Numbered from the stretch's first letter, positions 1 through 9,878 are shown. The stretch: 38,484 nt of DNA from Aromatoleum evansii (GCF_012910805.1 NZ_WTVK01000052.1:1-38484), one strand, 5' to 3'. Made by a program: numbers and translations. Notes: generated by a model from the letters alone, not told the origin.

Positions 1-1040
1 ACGCCGCCCCGCGCAAGCTGGTCTTCATCCTCGTCGACGGCATGGGCGATATGTTTCTGCAGCGTACCGGCGCCGGCGGGAGTCTCCTGACGCACCGGAC
101 GGATCGCCTCACCTCGGTGTTCCCCAGCACGACTGCGAGTGCCGTCACCTGCACGATGACGGGCCTCGCACCCGCACGCCACGGCCTGACGGGCTGGTTC
201 ATCCGCGACCGGCGCTTCGGCGGCGTCATTGCGCCGCTGCCCGCCATCCAGCGCGGCGGCGCCCCGCTGCGGGGTCCGCTGGCAGTCCCCCGGCTATTCG
301 CCTATCGCACGCTTTTCCAGCGCCGCAAACGTCCTGCAATCTTCGTCTCGCCCCAGGATCTGGCATTTTCGCCCTACTCGCGGCGCCATAGCCGCGGAGC
401 AAGCACGCTGGGCTACAAGGGCCTGCAGGGGATGATAGACACGATCGTGGGGGCGATCCGGGGGAACGCGAACCACCCCGTTCTCGTCCATGCCTACTAC
501 CCGACCTTCGACGGACTCAGCCACGCCTACGGCTGCAACTCGGCGGAGGTCGTCACGCACTTCGGGCGCATCGACGCGGCCTTCGGGCAACTTCTTGAAC
601 GGCTGCAGGGGAGCGGTACCGACGTCGTCCTCACGGCCGATCACGGCTTCATCGACTCGCCACCGGAACGCGTGATCGAACTGACGACCCTGCCCGAACT
701 GCAGACCATGCTGAGCACACCCCTGTTCGGCGAACGGCGTACCGCCTTTTGCGCCGTGCGCCATGGAGCGGAGCGCGATTTCGAGCTCCTGGCACGCGAA
801 TGCCTGACGGGCAAGGCGACCGTCGCGCGCTCGGACGACCTGATCGGCCTCGGCCTCTTCGGTCCGGGCAAGCCGCATCGGCGATTGCGGGAGCGGATCG
901 GGACGCATGCACTGCTGATGGAGTCGGGCTGGACGATTCGCGACCACGTTCCGGGCGAGCAGGAACACGCGATGATAGGCGTGCACGGCGGGCTCTCGCC
1001 CGACGAGATGTGGATCCCGCTGATCCAGGCGCACTGCTGA
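1..1040 (+). CDS. Alkaline-phosphatase-superfamily phosphodiesterase/pyrophosphatase, 5' truncated by window edge
   Basis: The reading frame is already open at base 3 and reads KLVFILVDGMGD before the first internal ATG at 42, so the gene starts upstream of the window. The VDGMGD metal-binding Asp, a Thr-rich stretch (FPSTTASAVTCTMTG) holding the presumed nucleophile, the LTADHGFID Asp-His pair and a late VHGG histidine follow the order of metal ligands in nucleotide pyrophosphatase/phosphodiesterase type enzymes. These hydrolyse phosphate mono- or diesters with two divalent metals. The substrate cannot be told from the sequence. It ends 24 bases from the convergent DUF1178 gene. I am confident of the superfamily and not of the exact activity. 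Confidence 0.8.
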   Translation, partial: AAPRKLVFILVDGMGDMFLQRTGAGGSLLTHRTDRLTSVFPSTTASAVTCTMTGLAPARHGLTGWFIRDRRFGGVIAPLPAIQRGGAPLRGPLAVPRLFAYRTLFQRRKRPAIFVSPQDLAFSPYSRRHSRGASTLGYKGLQGMIDTIVGAIRGNANHPVLVHAYYPTFDGLSHAYGCNSAEVVTHFGRIDAAFGQLLERLQGSGTDVVLTADHGFIDSPPERVIELTTLPELQTMLSTPLFGERRTAFCAVRHGAERDFELLARECLTGKATVARSDDLIGLGLFGPGKPHRRLRERIGTHALLMESGWTIRDHVPGEQEHAMIGVHGGLSPDEMWIPLIQAHC

Positions 1041-1064
1041 CGACCATCCGGCGCGCGCGCCCTC

Positions 1065-1520
1065 TCAGTGCAGATCCTCGTCCGCCGGCAGCGGCAGCAC
1101 GGCGATGCCCTCGTCGATCAGCTCGCTAACGTCGTCGCGCGTGGCGCGGCCGCGAATGTTGCGCGCCTCGCTCTCGCCATGATGGATGCGACGCGCTTCG
1201 TCGGCAAAGCGCTCTCCCACATCCTCCGACTCGCGCCCGAGACGACGCAGCATCGCCACCGCCGCCGCAACCGCATCGGGGGCTGCCGGGGCCGCTCGCG
1301 CCGTTCCCGCACCGACATGAGAGCCGGATCTTGTCACCGGCACCGGGGCCGACGCCCCTGTATTCACGTACGGCGCGCTGGGACGCCGCGAAATCGTGGT
1401 CGATCCGCACACCGGACAGGACACCAGTCCGCGCTTGCGCTGCTCGTCGTAAGCGGCCGACGAGGCAAACCAGCCCTCGAACAGGTGCTCTTGGTCGCAG
1501 CTGAGGTTGAGAACGATCAC
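1065..1520 (-). CDS. DUF1178 family protein
   Basis: A 151-residue protein of unknown function. It begins IVLNLSC and continues HLFEGWFAS, the conserved opening of DUF1178 proteins, with a CPVCGS motif (C35, C38) that together with C8 could bind zinc. A low-complexity Ala/Pro/Val linker covers roughly residues 60-85 and is followed by a charged helical end with GESEARNIRG. I chose the GTG at 1520 because family members start directly before the IVFxL strand. An ATG at 1550 would add ten residues of non-conserved sequence. A GGAA lies a few bases upstream of the GTG. It is the last gene of the minus-strand block, after tRNA-Leu. Family assignment is firm; function is unknown. Confidence 0.85.
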   Translation of the reverse strand: MIVLNLSCDQEHLFEGWFASSAAYDEQRKRGLVSCPVCGSTTISRRPSAPYVNTGASAPVPVTRSGSHVGAGTARAAPAAPDAVAAAVAMLRRLGRESEDVGERFADEARRIHHGESEARNIRGRATRDDVSELIDEGIAVLPLPADEDLH

Positions 1521-1563
1521 GTGGAATTCCGGACTGGGGCAAGAACGCATGCCCGTTGTCGCG

Positions 1564-1648
1564 TGGTGCCGGGAACGGGGGTCGAACCCGTACGCCCAAG
1601 GGCTGCAGATTTTAAGTCTGCTGTGTCTACCGATTTCACCATCCCGGC
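1564..1648 (-). tRNA. tRNA-Leu (anticodon UAA)
   Basis: On the minus strand an 85-base class-II tRNA folds. The acceptor stem GCCGGGA (5' end at 1648) pairs with TCCCGGC, and an encoded CCA ends at 1564. The anticodon stem GCAGA/TCTGC encloses loop CTTAAAA, giving anticodon TAA (complement at 1612-1614). The T arm carries GGTTCGAACCC, and a long variable arm lies between the anticodon and T arms, as expected for tRNA-Leu. It sits between pgsA (upstream, 47 bases) and the DUF1178 gene and may be processed from their shared transcript; no separate promoter is obvious. Confidence 0.97.
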
Positions 1649-1695
1649 CCGCGAGGGCTGGGCATTCTACCGCGCGACGATGCCCCTGCCCAGCA

Positions 1696-2286
1696 TCAGC
1701 CGGTACGCCGCGCCTTGCTTCCGTCGTTCGCCAGATGGGGCATCGCGCGATGCAGGTAATAGCCCATGGACCACAGCGTCAGCGCCGCCGCGATGTAGAT
1801 GAGGATCTCGCCGAACAGCCGGACGTTCAGGTTGAAGAGCGGTGCGTCATACAGCAGGAGGGGAATCGCGGTCATCTGCGCCGCGGTCTTGAGCTTGCCG
1901 ACGAACGCCACCGCCACGCCCGCCGACTCCCCGATGCGCGCCATCCATTCGCGCAACGCGGAAATCGTGATCTCGCGCCCGATGATCACCACCGCGATGA
2001 TCGAATCGACCCGCGCGAGCTGAACGAGCAGGATCAGCGCCGCCGCAACCATCAGCTTGTCGGCGACGGGGTCGAGAAAGGCGCCGAAGGCCGAAGTCTG
2101 GTTCAGCGCGCGCGCCAGATAACCGTCGAACCAGTCCGTCACCGCCGCAACGATAAAGATCAGGGTCGCGGCAAGATTCTTTTCCTGCGCATCGAGCCAT
2201 TGTTCCGGAAGGTAAAAAACGCCGACAAAGAGCGGTATCAGGGCGATGCGCGCCCAGGTCAGCGAGTTCGGAATGTTGATCTGCAT
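1696..2286 (-). CDS. pgsA: CDP-diacylglycerol--glycerol-3-phosphate 3-phosphatidyltransferase
   Basis: An integral membrane enzyme of 196 residues that transfers phosphatidyl from CDP-diacylglycerol to glycerol-3-phosphate, the committed step to phosphatidylglycerol. The CDP-alcohol phosphotransferase signature DG-x2-AR-x8-G-x3-D-x3-D is complete (D54, G55, A58, R59, G68, D72, D76). Several hydrophobic segments surround it (about 7-26, 38-50, 77-90, 95-103, 157-175). The N-terminus NIPNSLTWARI is characteristic of PgsA rather than of phosphatidylserine synthase. It follows uvrC by 33 bases in the same direction, the uvrC-pgsA arrangement known from many proteobacteria, and precedes tRNA-Leu. 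Confidence 0.95.
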   Translation of the reverse strand: MQINIPNSLTWARIALIPLFVGVFYLPEQWLDAQEKNLAATLIFIVAAVTDWFDGYLARALNQTSAFGAFLDPVADKLMVAAALILLVQLARVDSIIAVVIIGREITISALREWMARIGESAGVAVAFVGKLKTAAQMTAIPLLLYDAPLFNLNVRLFGEILIYIAAALTLWSMGYYLHRAMPHLANDGSKARRTG

Positions 2287-2319
2287 TGAAAAGATGACGG
2301 AATTGCGACAATTGCATGG

Positions 2320-4131
2320 CTAGTGCAACGCATTGTATATCGCTTCGGCGAGCTTTCGGCTCACGCCATCGACGCGGCATAGGTCTTCGACCGTCGCCGC
2401 ACGCACGCCGTCGAGCCCACCGAAGGTCGCGAGCAGGTTGCGCCGCCGGGTCGCGCCGACGCCGGGGATGTCCTCGAGGCGCGAACCGATGCGCGCCTTG
2501 GCCCGGCGCGCGCGGTGACCCGTGATCGCAAAACGGTGCGCCTCGTCGCGGATTTCCTGGATCAGGTGCAGCGCCGGGTGATCCGAAGCGAGGTTCAGCG
2601 GCGCACGCCCGTCCGGGAAGATCAGCGTTTCGAGACCCGGCTTGCGCTCCTCGCCCTTGGCGACGCCGACCATCGCAATCGACTCGAGCCCGACCTCGGT
2701 GAGCACCTCGAGCGCGGAACTCACCTGCCCCTTGCCACCGTCGATCAGGATCAGGTCGGGGCACAATCCCTCGCCCGCGGCGACCTTGCCGTAGCGGCGC
2801 TCGAGCACCTGCCGCATCGCCGCGAAATCGTCGCCGCCGGTGATCCCGGCGATGTTGTAGCGACGATATTCGGAGTTCTTCATCGCGCCATCGACACACA
2901 CGACGCAGGACGCGACCGTCGCCTCGCCCATCGTGTGGCTGATGTCGAAGCACTCGACCCGGCGCGGCGGCTCCGGGAGGTCGAGCACCTCGCGCAGCGC
3001 CTCGAGTCGTGCCTCGCTGCGCCCGGTGTCGCGCGCGCGAGCGACGATCGCGAGCCGGGCATTGTTCTCCGCCATCTCCATCCATGCCTTCTCGGCAGCG
3101 CTGCGCGGGGTCACCGCTGCACCGGGCTTGTCGCTGATCTCCGCCATCAGCGCCTTGACCGGCTCCAGCGCGACGTTGAGCAGCAGGCGCGCCGGCATGC
3201 CGTGGTCGCGGTAGTGCTGCTCGACGAAGGCCAGCGCGCCGTCGAGCGCGCCGCAGCCCGCCGCGGCGCTCGGGAACTGGGGACGATCGCCGAGGTGGCG
3301 GCCGCCGCGCACCATCGCGATATTCACGCAGGTCAGTCCGCCCTCCTCGACCGCGGCGATGATGTCGACGTCCTCGTCCCTGCGGCTGTCGACATACTGC
3401 CGCTGCAGCACCGCCTGCAGCACGCGCACCTGGTCGCGGACTGCCGCCGCCTCCTCGAAGGCGAGGCGCTCGGCGGCGGCGTGCATGCGCGCCGTCAGGT
3501 CGTCGATGACCTCGGAGGCCCGTCCGTCGAGAAAACGCGCCGCGAGCTTCACGTCGGCGGCGTAATTTTCGCTGTCGATCAGGCCGACGCACGGCGCGGT
3601 GCAACGCTTGATCTGGTGCAGCAGGCACGGGCGAGAACGGTTCTGGAACACCGAGTTCTCGCAGGTGCGCAGCTGGAAGGTCTTCTGCAGCAGATGGATG
3701 CTCTCGCGCACGGCGTAAGCGTTCGGAAACGGCCCGAAGTAGCGGGCGCCCTTCGCGAAGGCGCCCCGGTGGTAGGCCAGGCGCGGAAACCCGTCTCCGG
3801 AGAGTTCGATGTACGGATACGATTTGTCGTCGCGAAACAGGATGTTGTAGCGCGGCGCCAGACTCTTGATGAGGTTGTTTTCGAGGATCAGCGCCTCGGC
3901 CTCGGAACGCGTCGCCGTCACGTCGACGCGCCGGATCTGCGCGACCATCATGGCGATGCGCGGACTGGGCTGGGTGCGCTGGAAGTAGCTCGACACCCGC
4001 CGCTTGAGGTTCTTGGCCTTGCCGACGTACAGCACGCGCTCTTCGGCGCCTATCATGCGATAGACGCCGGGCTCCTCGGGTACCGTCTTCAGGAAGGTCT
4101 TGGCATCGAAAGGCGCGGCGGGCTCGCTCAT
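2320..4131 (-). CDS. uvrC: Excinuclease ABC subunit C
   Basis: Nucleotide-excision-repair endonuclease making the 3' and 5' incisions after UvrA/UvrB damage recognition; 603 residues, normal for the family. Domains in order: N-terminal GIY-YIG nuclease (PGVYR at 21-25, [12 protein letters not shown] at 34-45), a UvrB-binding UVR motif ([17 protein letters not shown], near residue 210), the RNase-H-like 5' nuclease with FDISHTMGE and [10 protein letters not shown], and a C-terminal helix-hairpin-helix pair ([26 protein letters not shown]). I placed the start at the ATG at 4131 (MSEPAAPF). The frame stays open upstream into nagZ, but that sequence is not UvrC-like. The partner uvrB is at 31322-33379 in this window. 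Confidence 0.97.
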   Translation of the reverse strand: MSEPAAPFDAKTFLKTVPEEPGVYRMIGAEERVLYVGKAKNLKRRVSSYFQRTQPSPRIAMMVAQIRRVDVTATRSEAEALILENNLIKSLAPRYNILFRDDKSYPYIELSGDGFPRLAYHRGAFAKGARYFGPFPNAYAVRESIHLLQKTFQLRTCENSVFQNRSRPCLLHQIKRCTAPCVGLIDSENYAADVKLAARFLDGRASEVIDDLTARMHAAAERLAFEEAAAVRDQVRVLQAVLQRQYVDSRRDEDVDIIAAVEEGGLTCVNIAMVRGGRHLGDRPQFPSAAAGCGALDGALAFVEQHYRDHGMPARLLLNVALEPVKALMAEISDKPGAAVTPRSAAEKAWMEMAENNARLAIVARARDTGRSEARLEALREVLDLPEPPRRVECFDISHTMGEATVASCVVCVDGAMKNSEYRRYNIAGITGGDDFAAMRQVLERRYGKVAAGEGLCPDLILIDGGKGQVSSALEVLTEVGLESIAMVGVAKGEERKPGLETLIFPDGRAPLNLASDHPALHLIQEIRDEAHRFAITGHRARRAKARIGSRLEDIPGVGATRRRNLLATFGGLDGVRAATVEDLCRVDGVSRKLAEAIYNALH

Positions 4132-4160
4132 TGCCGGCAGGCTCGGAAGCGGACGAAGGC

Positions 4161-5228
4161 TCAGGCGAGCTCTTCGGGAATCTCGACGATCGCCCCGCGC
4201 GCCTGCTGGTAGGCCGGGCTCAGTTCGAGCGCGAATGCATCGCCGAACTGCGGACGCGCACGCAAGGCCGCGATCCGCACCCGGCTCTCCGGCAGCACCT
4301 CGGGAACCCAGCGGTCGAGCAGATCCGCGGCCAGATCCGGGCGATTGCACACCAGCACCATGTCGCAGCCGGCCGCATAGGCCGCCTTCGCACGAGCGAG
4401 GATATCGCCGGCCACGGCAGCCCCCTCCATCGTCAGGTCGTCGCTGAACACGACCCCCTTGAAGCCAACGCGCCCGCGCAGGACGTCCTGTAGCCAGAAA
4501 GGCGAAAAGCCGGCGGGATTCGGATCGACCTTCGGATAGATGACGTGCGCAGGCATGACGCCGGAAAGCAGGCGGCCGATGCGATGGCGATAAGGCGCGA
4601 TGTCCTCGTTCCAGATCGCGTCGAAGACGCGCTCATCGACCGGAATCTCGAGGTGCGAATCCGCCTCGACGAAACCATGTCCCGGGAAATGCTTGCCCAC
4701 GCAGCCCATCCCCGCCTCAGCCATGCCCGCGGCAAGGGCCTGGGCGAGCGATGCGGCGACCTGCGGATCGCGATGGAAGGAGCGGTCCCCGATCACGCGG
4801 CTGCAGCCGTAATCGAGGTCGAGCACCGGCGCGAAGCTGAGATCGACACCGTGCGCGAGCAGTTCGGACGCGAGCACGAAGCCGACGGCGCGCGCCGCAT
4901 CCAGGGCGGCCACGTGGTCGCGCGCCCACATCTGCCCGAGCCGGCGCATCGAAGGCAGGCGCGTGAAACCGTCGCTGCGGAAACGCTGCACGCGCCCGCC
5001 TTCGTGGTCGACCGCGATCACCAGCGCCGGTTCGCGCAAGGCGTGGATCTCGGCGGTCAGCGCGGAAAGCTGTTCCGATCCGGTGAAGTTGCGCGCGAAC
5101 AGGATCACCCCGCCGACCAGCGGGTCGCAAAGTCGCTCCCGCTCCTCGTCCGTGAGCGCGGTGCCCGCAACATCCAGCATCACCGGCCCGAGCGGCAGGC
5201 GCAACTTGTCTTGAGTCGTCGAATTCAT
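4161..5228 (-). CDS. nagZ: Beta-N-acetylhexosaminidase (cytosolic, GH3)
   Basis: Removes N-acetylglucosamine from anhydromuropeptides during peptidoglycan recycling in the cytoplasm. The 355-residue protein is a single GH3 TIM barrel without signal peptide, as for NagZ. Visible signatures are [14 protein letters not shown] (71-84), the KHFPGHG loop (179-185) with DSHLEIP, and [10 protein letters not shown] (261-270), which contains the catalytic Asp region. The ATG overlaps the acpS stop by four bases (ATGA at 5225-5228), so the two genes are probably translationally coupled. The last ~25 residues are variable and not informative. Confidence 0.95.
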   Translation of the reverse strand: MNSTTQDKLRLPLGPVMLDVAGTALTDEERERLCDPLVGGVILFARNFTGSEQLSALTAEIHALREPALVIAVDHEGGRVQRFRSDGFTRLPSMRRLGQMWARDHVAALDAARAVGFVLASELLAHGVDLSFAPVLDLDYGCSRVIGDRSFHRDPQVAASLAQALAAGMAEAGMGCVGKHFPGHGFVEADSHLEIPVDERVFDAIWNEDIAPYRHRIGRLLSGVMPAHVIYPKVDPNPAGFSPFWLQDVLRGRVGFKGVVFSDDLTMEGAAVAGDILARAKAAYAAGCDMVLVCNRPDLAADLLDRWVPEVLPESRVRIAALRARPQFGDAFALELSPAYQQARGAIVEIPEELA

Positions 5229-5605
5229 GTCTTCTCGATCAGCGCAAACGCAACCACGTATTCGTTTTCATCACTCAGCGTGAGGTGCGCACTGAGGCCG
5301 CGCTCCTGCATGTAGGCGGCGAGCCCCTCGTCGAACATATAGACCGGCTTGCCAAGGCCATCGTGCCCGATCCGCACCGCATGCAGCGTCGCCGGAACGG
5401 CAACCCCCGTCCCCAGGGCCTTGCCGAAGGCTTCCTTGGCGGCGAAACGCTTCGCGAGGAAGCGGGCCGGATCGCGGCTCGCCCTGAAGCCGTCGCGCTC
5501 CTCGCCGATCGCGAGGATGCGCGTGGCGAAGCGCTCGCCGTTGCGCTCCAGCGCGGCACCCAGGCGGGCGATCTGGACGATGTCGGTACCGATGCCGTGA
5601 ATCAT
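5225..5605 (-). CDS. acpS: Holo-[acyl-carrier-protein] synthase
   Basis: Transfers 4'-phosphopantetheine from CoA to the serine of acyl carrier protein; its substrate AcpP is encoded at 19693-19932 in this window. The 126-residue length fits the homotrimeric AcpS group. The N-terminal GIGTDIVQIARL supplies the metal-binding Asp and FAAKEAFGKALGTG supplies the conserved Glu-Ala-Lys helix. The C-terminal strand HLTLSDENEYVVAFAL is also typical. It starts with ATG at 5605, ten bases after pdxJ, and overlaps nagZ by four bases. The pdxJ-acpS pair is a common proteobacterial arrangement. Confidence 0.96.
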   Translation of the reverse strand: MIHGIGTDIVQIARLGAALERNGERFATRILAIGEERDGFRASRDPARFLAKRFAAKEAFGKALGTGVAVPATLHAVRIGHDGLGKPVYMFDEGLAAYMQERGLSAHLTLSDENEYVVAFALIEKT

Positions 5606-5615
5606 CCGCGGACGC

Positions 5616-6371
5616 TCAGCAGCCCTGTCCCGCAGCCTCGCGCATCAGGCGCTTCATCTCGCGCACCGCCTCGCGCATGCCCGAGAAGACCGCCCGGCTG
5701 ACGATCGCGTGGCCGATGTGCAGCTCGCGCACGCCCGCGAGCCGTGCGATCGGCTGCACGTTGTAGTAGTTGAGCGCATGGCCCGCATTGAAGCGCATGC
5801 CCAAGCCCCGGATCGCCTCGCCCGCATCGCGTATCTTCGCGATTTCGGCCAGCACCGACGCGCTTTCGCCGTCCCGTCCCGCATTATGGAAGGCATGTGC
5901 GTAAGGCCCGGTGTGGATCTCGCACACGCGCGCGCCAATGCGCGCGGCCGCCTCGACCTGCGCAATCTCCGCGTCGATGAATACGCTGGTGACGATACCG
6001 GCATCGGCCAGGCGTCCGACCACGCCCTTCAACCGCTCCTCCTGCGCGACGACGTCGAGCCCGCCTTCGGTCGTCACCTCGTGCCGCCCCTCGGGCACCA
6101 GCATCGCCATCTCGGGCTTGAGCCGGCACGCGATCCCGACCATCTCGTCGGTCGCCGCCATCTCGAGGTTGAGCTTGACCTGCGTCAGCTCGCGCAGGCG
6201 GCGCACGTCCTCGTCCTGGATATGGCGTCGGTCCTCGCGCAGATGCACGGTGATGCCGTCAGCGCCGCCCAGATGTGCCTCCACGGCCGCCCACACGGGG
6301 TCCGGTTCCCAGGTGCGACGCGCCTGGCGCAGCGTCGCCACATGGTCGATATTCACGCCGAGTTCGATCAC
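5616..6371 (-). CDS. pdxJ: Pyridoxine 5'-phosphate synthase
   Basis: Condenses 1-deoxyxylulose-5-phosphate with 3-amino-2-oxopropyl phosphate in the DXP-dependent pathway of vitamin B6 synthesis. At 251 residues it has the expected length. Conserved stretches are LGVNIDHVATLRQAR at the N-terminus, ADGITVHLREDRRHI, LNLEMAAT, and the C-terminal GHAIVSRAVFSG helix. The start codon is GTG at 6371, which overlaps the recO stop (GTGA, 6368-6371), so initiation probably depends on recO translation. Together with acpS and nagZ it forms a tight cluster of housekeeping genes. Confidence 0.97.
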   Translation of the reverse strand: MIELGVNIDHVATLRQARRTWEPDPVWAAVEAHLGGADGITVHLREDRRHIQDEDVRRLRELTQVKLNLEMAATDEMVGIACRLKPEMAMLVPEGRHEVTTEGGLDVVAQEERLKGVVGRLADAGIVTSVFIDAEIAQVEAAARIGARVCEIHTGPYAHAFHNAGRDGESASVLAEIAKIRDAGEAIRGLGMRFNAGHALNYYNVQPIARLAGVRELHIGHAIVSRAVFSGMREAVREMKRLMREAAGQGC

Positions 6372-7090
6372 AGCTCCAGCAACTCCTTTAAGACCCGGCG
6401 CGACTGCAGCGTCTGACCGCCGAGATAATGATTGATCAGCATGCGCAGCAAGGCCTTGCTCTGCGCCAGCGTTTCGGGGCGAGAGAAATCGTCGTGCTCC
6501 ATGTCGAGCAAGGTCTGGCCGCTCGTTGCCGCTGCATCGCCCGCCCCTTCCGGAACCGGCACCGGGCCGCGCTCGATTATATAGACGTAGTCCGTGCGAG
6601 GATCGAGCGGCTCACCCGAGTCGCCTTCCGCAGCGAGACCGATGCCGTAGCCCAACTCACGCAACAGTGCGAGCTCGAAGCGACGCAGGATCGGCTCCTG
6701 CGGCTCGCCGCGACCGAGGCAGGCAATCGCGCGGGCGTAGGCGTCGAACAGCACGGGATGCGGATCCTCGCGGGCCGTGAGCCGCACCAACAGCTCGTTC
6801 AGGTAGTAGCCGCACATCAGCCCACGACCGACCAGCAGGGGCTGGCCGCCGCAGCGCTCGGCGCGCACGAGCGTCTTCACCTCGCCGCCGCCCGACCAAT
6901 CCAGCAGCAGCGGCTGGAATGCCATGATGACGCCGCGCAGCGCCGACATCGGGCGCCTTGCGCCCTTTGCCACAAGCGCAACGCGGCCGTAGTCGCGCGA
7001 GAAGACTTCGACGATGAGGCTGGTCTCGCGCCAGGGATGGGTATGCAGAACGAAGCCCGGCTGTCCGTCGACGCGCTGCTTCTGGCTCAC
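6368..7090 (-). CDS. recO: DNA repair protein RecO
   Basis: Recombination mediator that helps load RecA on SSB-coated single strands in the RecFOR pathway. The 240-residue protein has an N-terminal OB fold (GFVLHTHPWRETSLIVEVFS, then GRVALVAKGARRP) and an all-helical remainder containing RCGGQPLLVGRGLMCGYYLN and a C-terminal LINHYLGGQTLQSRRVL segment, all typical of proteobacterial RecO. The start is GTG at 7090, 21 bases after era. The four-base overlap with pdxJ indicates coupling. The era-recO-pdxJ order is conserved across beta- and gammaproteobacteria. Confidence 0.95.
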   Translation of the reverse strand: MSQKQRVDGQPGFVLHTHPWRETSLIVEVFSRDYGRVALVAKGARRPMSALRGVIMAFQPLLLDWSGGGEVKTLVRAERCGGQPLLVGRGLMCGYYLNELLVRLTAREDPHPVLFDAYARAIACLGRGEPQEPILRRFELALLRELGYGIGLAAEGDSGEPLDPRTDYVYIIERGPVPVPEGAGDAAATSGQTLLDMEHDDFSRPETLAQSKALLRMLINHYLGGQTLQSRRVLKELLEL

Positions 7091-7111
7091 GACGGCACGC
7101 GTCCGCAGGTC

Positions 7112-8038
7112 TTATTCGTAGCCCAGGCTCTTGAGGGCGCGCTCGTCATCCGCCCAGCCGCTCTTGACCTTGACCCACACCTCGAGAAACACCTTGCCGT
7201 CGAAGAGCTGCTCGAGTTCGACACGCGCCTCCGAGGCGATGCGCTTGAGCTGCTCGCCCCCCTTGCCGATGACGATCGCCTTGTGACTGGCACGGTCGAC
7301 GACCACCGCGGCATGAATGCGGCGCAGATTGCCTTCCGTCTCGAAATTCTCGATCTCCACGGCAATGCCGTAGGGCAGCTCATCCCCCAGCAGGCGGAAA
7401 AGCTTCTCGCGCAGGAACTCGGCAGCGAGGAACCGCTCGCTGCGGTCGGTGACCTCGTCCTCGCCGTACATCGGCGCCCCCTCAGGCAACAGCGGCGTCA
7501 CCGCCCGCAGCAACTGCTCGACGTTGGTCCCACGCTCGGCACTGAGCGGGACGATCTCGGTGAACGGATAAGCGTCCTTCACGCGCGCGATGAAAGGCAG
7601 CAGCTGGGTCTTGTCGGCAAGCCGGTCGACCTTGTTGATGACCAGCACCACATTCCCTTCCTTCGGCAGCACCTCGACGACCTTGCGGTCATCTTCGCCG
7701 AAGCGGCCGGCCTCGATCACGAAGAGCACCAGATCCACGTCCGCGAGCACCTGCGACACCGTCCGGTTCATCGAACGGTTGAGCGCATTGCGATGCTTGG
7801 TCTGGAAGCCTGGCGTATCCACGAAGACGAACTGCGCCTCATCGTTCGTCAGGATTCCGGTGACGCGATGGCGCGTCGTCTGCGCCTTGCGCGAAACGAT
7901 GCTGATCTTCTGCCCGATCAGACGGTTCAACAGCGTCGACTTGCCGACGTTGGGCCGCCCGACGATGGCAACGAATCCCGTGCGGAACCCTTCGGGCGCG
8001 GCGGTGGGCCCGCTTTCCGGGCCAATATTCTCGTTCAT
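7112..8038 (-). CDS. era: GTPase Era
   Basis: Ras-like GTPase that binds the 3' end of 16S rRNA and assists 30S assembly. With the start at 8038 it has 308 residues. The G domain shows G1 GRPNVGKS (27-34), G3 DTPGF and G4 NKVD. The C-terminal KH domain contains [17 protein letters not shown], which would hold the RNA. The ATG at 8038 overlaps the rnc stop (ATGA, 8035-8038). The frame is open upstream through rnc, but those residues are not Era-like. The first ~20 residues are a slightly long hydrophilic extension compared with E. coli Era. Confidence 0.97.
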   Translation of the reverse strand: MNENIGPESGPTAAPEGFRTGFVAIVGRPNVGKSTLLNRLIGQKISIVSRKAQTTRHRVTGILTNDEAQFVFVDTPGFQTKHRNALNRSMNRTVSQVLADVDLVLFVIEAGRFGEDDRKVVEVLPKEGNVVLVINKVDRLADKTQLLPFIARVKDAYPFTEIVPLSAERGTNVEQLLRAVTPLLPEGAPMYGEDEVTDRSERFLAAEFLREKLFRLLGDELPYGIAVEIENFETEGNLRRIHAAVVVDRASHKAIVIGKGGEQLKRIASEARVELEQLFDGKVFLEVWVKVKSGWADDERALKSLGYE

Positions 8039-8712
8039 GACTTCCTCAACTGCGCCAGCGCGTTCTCGGCCGACTGCTGTTCGGCGGCGCGACGACTCGC
8101 GCCGCGCCCGGTGGTACGGATCTTCAGCGCGTTGACCTCGCAGGTGACCTCGAATTCCTGCGCGTGCGCCTCGCCGTGCACCTTCACCGTCGTGTAGGTC
8201 GGGAGCGCCAGTCGGCGACCCTGCAGGTACTCCTGCAGCGCCGTCTTCGGGTCCTTGGCGGCCACGCGGGGATCGATCTCTGCGATCAGCGGTGCATACA
8301 GGCGATCGATCACGGCCTTGGCCGCGTCGAAGCCCTGATCGAGGAACACCGCCGCGAAAGTGGCCTCCATTGCGTCGGCGAGGATGGAGGGCCGGCGGAA
8401 CCCGCCGCTCTTCATTTCGCCCTCGCCCAGGCGCAGGTACTCGCCGAGTTCCAGCTCGCGGGCGATGCGGTGCAAGCCGTCCTGGCAAACCAGCGAAGCC
8501 CGCAGGCGGGACATCTCCCCCTCGCGCAACTCACCGAATCGCTCGAAAAGCGCGATCGCGACGACGCAATTGAGGATGCTGTCGCCGAGAAACTCGAGCC
8601 GCTCGTTATTGGGCTGGCCGAAGCTGCGGTGCGTGAGCGCCTGCTCCAGCAGCGCGCGCTTCCCGAACTGATACCCAAGGCCCCGCTGGAGGCGGTCGAG
8701 ATTGACTGCCAC
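8035..8712 (-). CDS. rnc: Ribonuclease III
   Basis: Double-strand-specific endoribonuclease that processes rRNA precursors and structured mRNAs. The 225-residue protein carries the RNase III signature [12 protein letters not shown] (metal-binding E40 and D44), a second acidic pair in [15 protein letters not shown], and a C-terminal double-stranded-RNA-binding domain ending in [21 protein letters not shown]. The start is GTG at 8712, sharing its first base with the DUF4845 stop codon, and the end overlaps era by four bases, so DUF4845-rnc-era should be co-translated. It is complete and of standard length. Confidence 0.97.
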   Translation of the reverse strand: MAVNLDRLQRGLGYQFGKRALLEQALTHRSFGQPNNERLEFLGDSILNCVVAIALFERFGELREGEMSRLRASLVCQDGLHRIARELELGEYLRLGEGEMKSGGFRRPSILADAMEATFAAVFLDQGFDAAKAVIDRLYAPLIAEIDPRVAAKDPKTALQEYLQGRRLALPTYTTVKVHGEAHAQEFEVTCEVNALKIRTTGRGASRRAAEQQSAENALAQLRKS

Positions 8713-9077
8713 TATCGTCCGGTCGTTGTCGCTTTGAAGTCGATCAGCAGGCTAACGTTGGCCACCACCGGCACCTGGCGCGAATACTCGACGTCGATCA
8801 CGACCTTGCCGCCATCCTTGCGAATGTCGAGATCGGCCCCGGTGACCGTGACCACATCGTCGATCTGCCCTCGGCGCTCGAAACTCCGGCGCATGTCGGC
8901 GATCGACGCGCCGCCGTCGCCCTCATCAGCCACGAGTTTGATGATGCGCTGAATCGCGAAGTACTCGTTCACCGCCGGAACTGCACGAAAGCCGATCAGC
9001 AGCACGAAACCCAGAAGGCCGCCGACAACCAGTACGCTGATGGGGCTCACGCCCCGCTGCCATTTCATCATCCGCAT
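8712..9077 (-). CDS. DUF4845 domain protein, single-pass membrane
   Basis: A 121-residue protein with one N-terminal membrane segment (about residues 11-28, [19 protein letters not shown]) after a short basic leader, then a soluble domain of alternating strands and helices ([20 protein letters not shown] at the end). It sits between lepB and rnc, the position where DUF4845 proteins are found in beta- and gammaproteobacteria. No catalytic motif is visible. GGAG lies five bases before the ATG at 9077, favouring that start over the ATG codons at 9071 and 9068. The lepB neighbour suggests an envelope role, but this is only inference. Confidence 0.85.
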   Translation of the reverse strand: MRMMKWQRGVSPISVLVVGGLLGFVLLIGFRAVPAVNEYFAIQRIIKLVADEGDGGASIADMRRSFERRGQIDDVVTVTGADLDIRKDGGKVVIDVEYSRQVPVVANVSLLIDFKATTTGR

Positions 9078-9089
9078 GCCGTCTCCGTA

Positions 9090-9878
9090 TCAGTGGAACC
9101 CGCCAATCCGTTTCATGTCGTTGAAGTTGAACCAGATGAAGAACGCCCGGCCGACGATGTTCTCATCCGGTACGAACCCCCAGACGCGGCTGTCGCTGCT
9201 CGCATCGCGATTGTCACCCATCACGAAGTAATGCCCTTCGGGTACGGTGCAACGCACGCCGGACGTAGTATAGGTGCAGTTCTCCCGATGCGGATAATCG
9301 AGCACCTGCGGCACCAAGGGCGGCACGTCGCGTTCGATCAGCACCGAATGCTCCACCGCGCCGAGTTTTTCCTGGAAACGCGGCGAGTAGTACAGACGAT
9401 CAGGGTGAAGATAATCGTCCTGCCCGGTGATCGGCACGGCTTCGCCGTTTATGCGCAGGCGCTTGTCCACGTACTCGATCCTGTCACCCGGCAGGCCCAC
9501 GACGCGCTTGATGTAATCCATCGACGGATCGGCCGGGTAGCGGAATACCATCACGTCGCCGCGTTTGGGCGAATTGACGTCGATGATCTTCTTGTTGATC
9601 ACCGGCAGCCTGATGCCATAGGTCCACTTGTTCACGAGGATGAAATCGCCGACAAGCAGCGTCGGGATCATCGATCCGGACGGGATCTTGAATGGCTCGA
9701 CGATGAACGAACGCAGGCCGAACACGATCAGGATGACCGGAAAGAAACTCGCGCCATACTCGACCCACCAAGGCGAGGGGGTGCCGGGAGCGCGACGCTT
9801 CTTGGCGTAGAAACGATCGATGACCCACAGGATCGCTGTCGCCACCAGCAGCAGGAACAACACCAGCGCAAAGTTCAC
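9090..9878 (-). CDS. lepB: Signal peptidase I
   Basis: Inner-membrane serine protease that removes signal peptides from Sec- and Tat-exported proteins. In this 262-residue protein two N-terminal membrane segments (about 3-20 and 45-60) precede the catalytic serine in PSGSMIPTLL (S69) and the catalytic lysine in DYIKRVVGLPGD (K124). The late box GDNRDASSDSRVWGFV completes the family signature. The start codon is GTG at 9878 with GGAG five bases upstream. It follows lepA by 52 bases; the lepA-lepB pair is conserved. It has the cytoplasmic basic loop (YAKKRRAPG) expected between the two membrane segments. Confidence 0.97.
   Translation of the reverse strand: MNFALVLFLLLVATAILWVIDRFYAKKRRAPGTPSPWWVEYGASFFPVILIVFGLRSFIVEPFKIPSGSMIPTLLVGDFILVNKWTYGIRLPVINKKIIDVNSPKRGDVMVFRYPADPSMDYIKRVVGLPGDRIEYVDKRLRINGEAVPITGQDDYLHPDRLYYSPRFQEKLGAVEHSVLIERDVPPLVPQVLDYPHRENCTYTTSGVRCTVPEGHYFVMGDNRDASSDSRVWGFVPDENIVGRAFFIWFNFNDMKRIGGFH

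Noticed and set aside
2515-4212. Long open frame on the + strand opposite uvrC
   Set aside because: Its product is rich in Arg, His and Asp with no recognisable domain and exactly shadows uvrC; high-GC genes commonly leave such antisense frames open.
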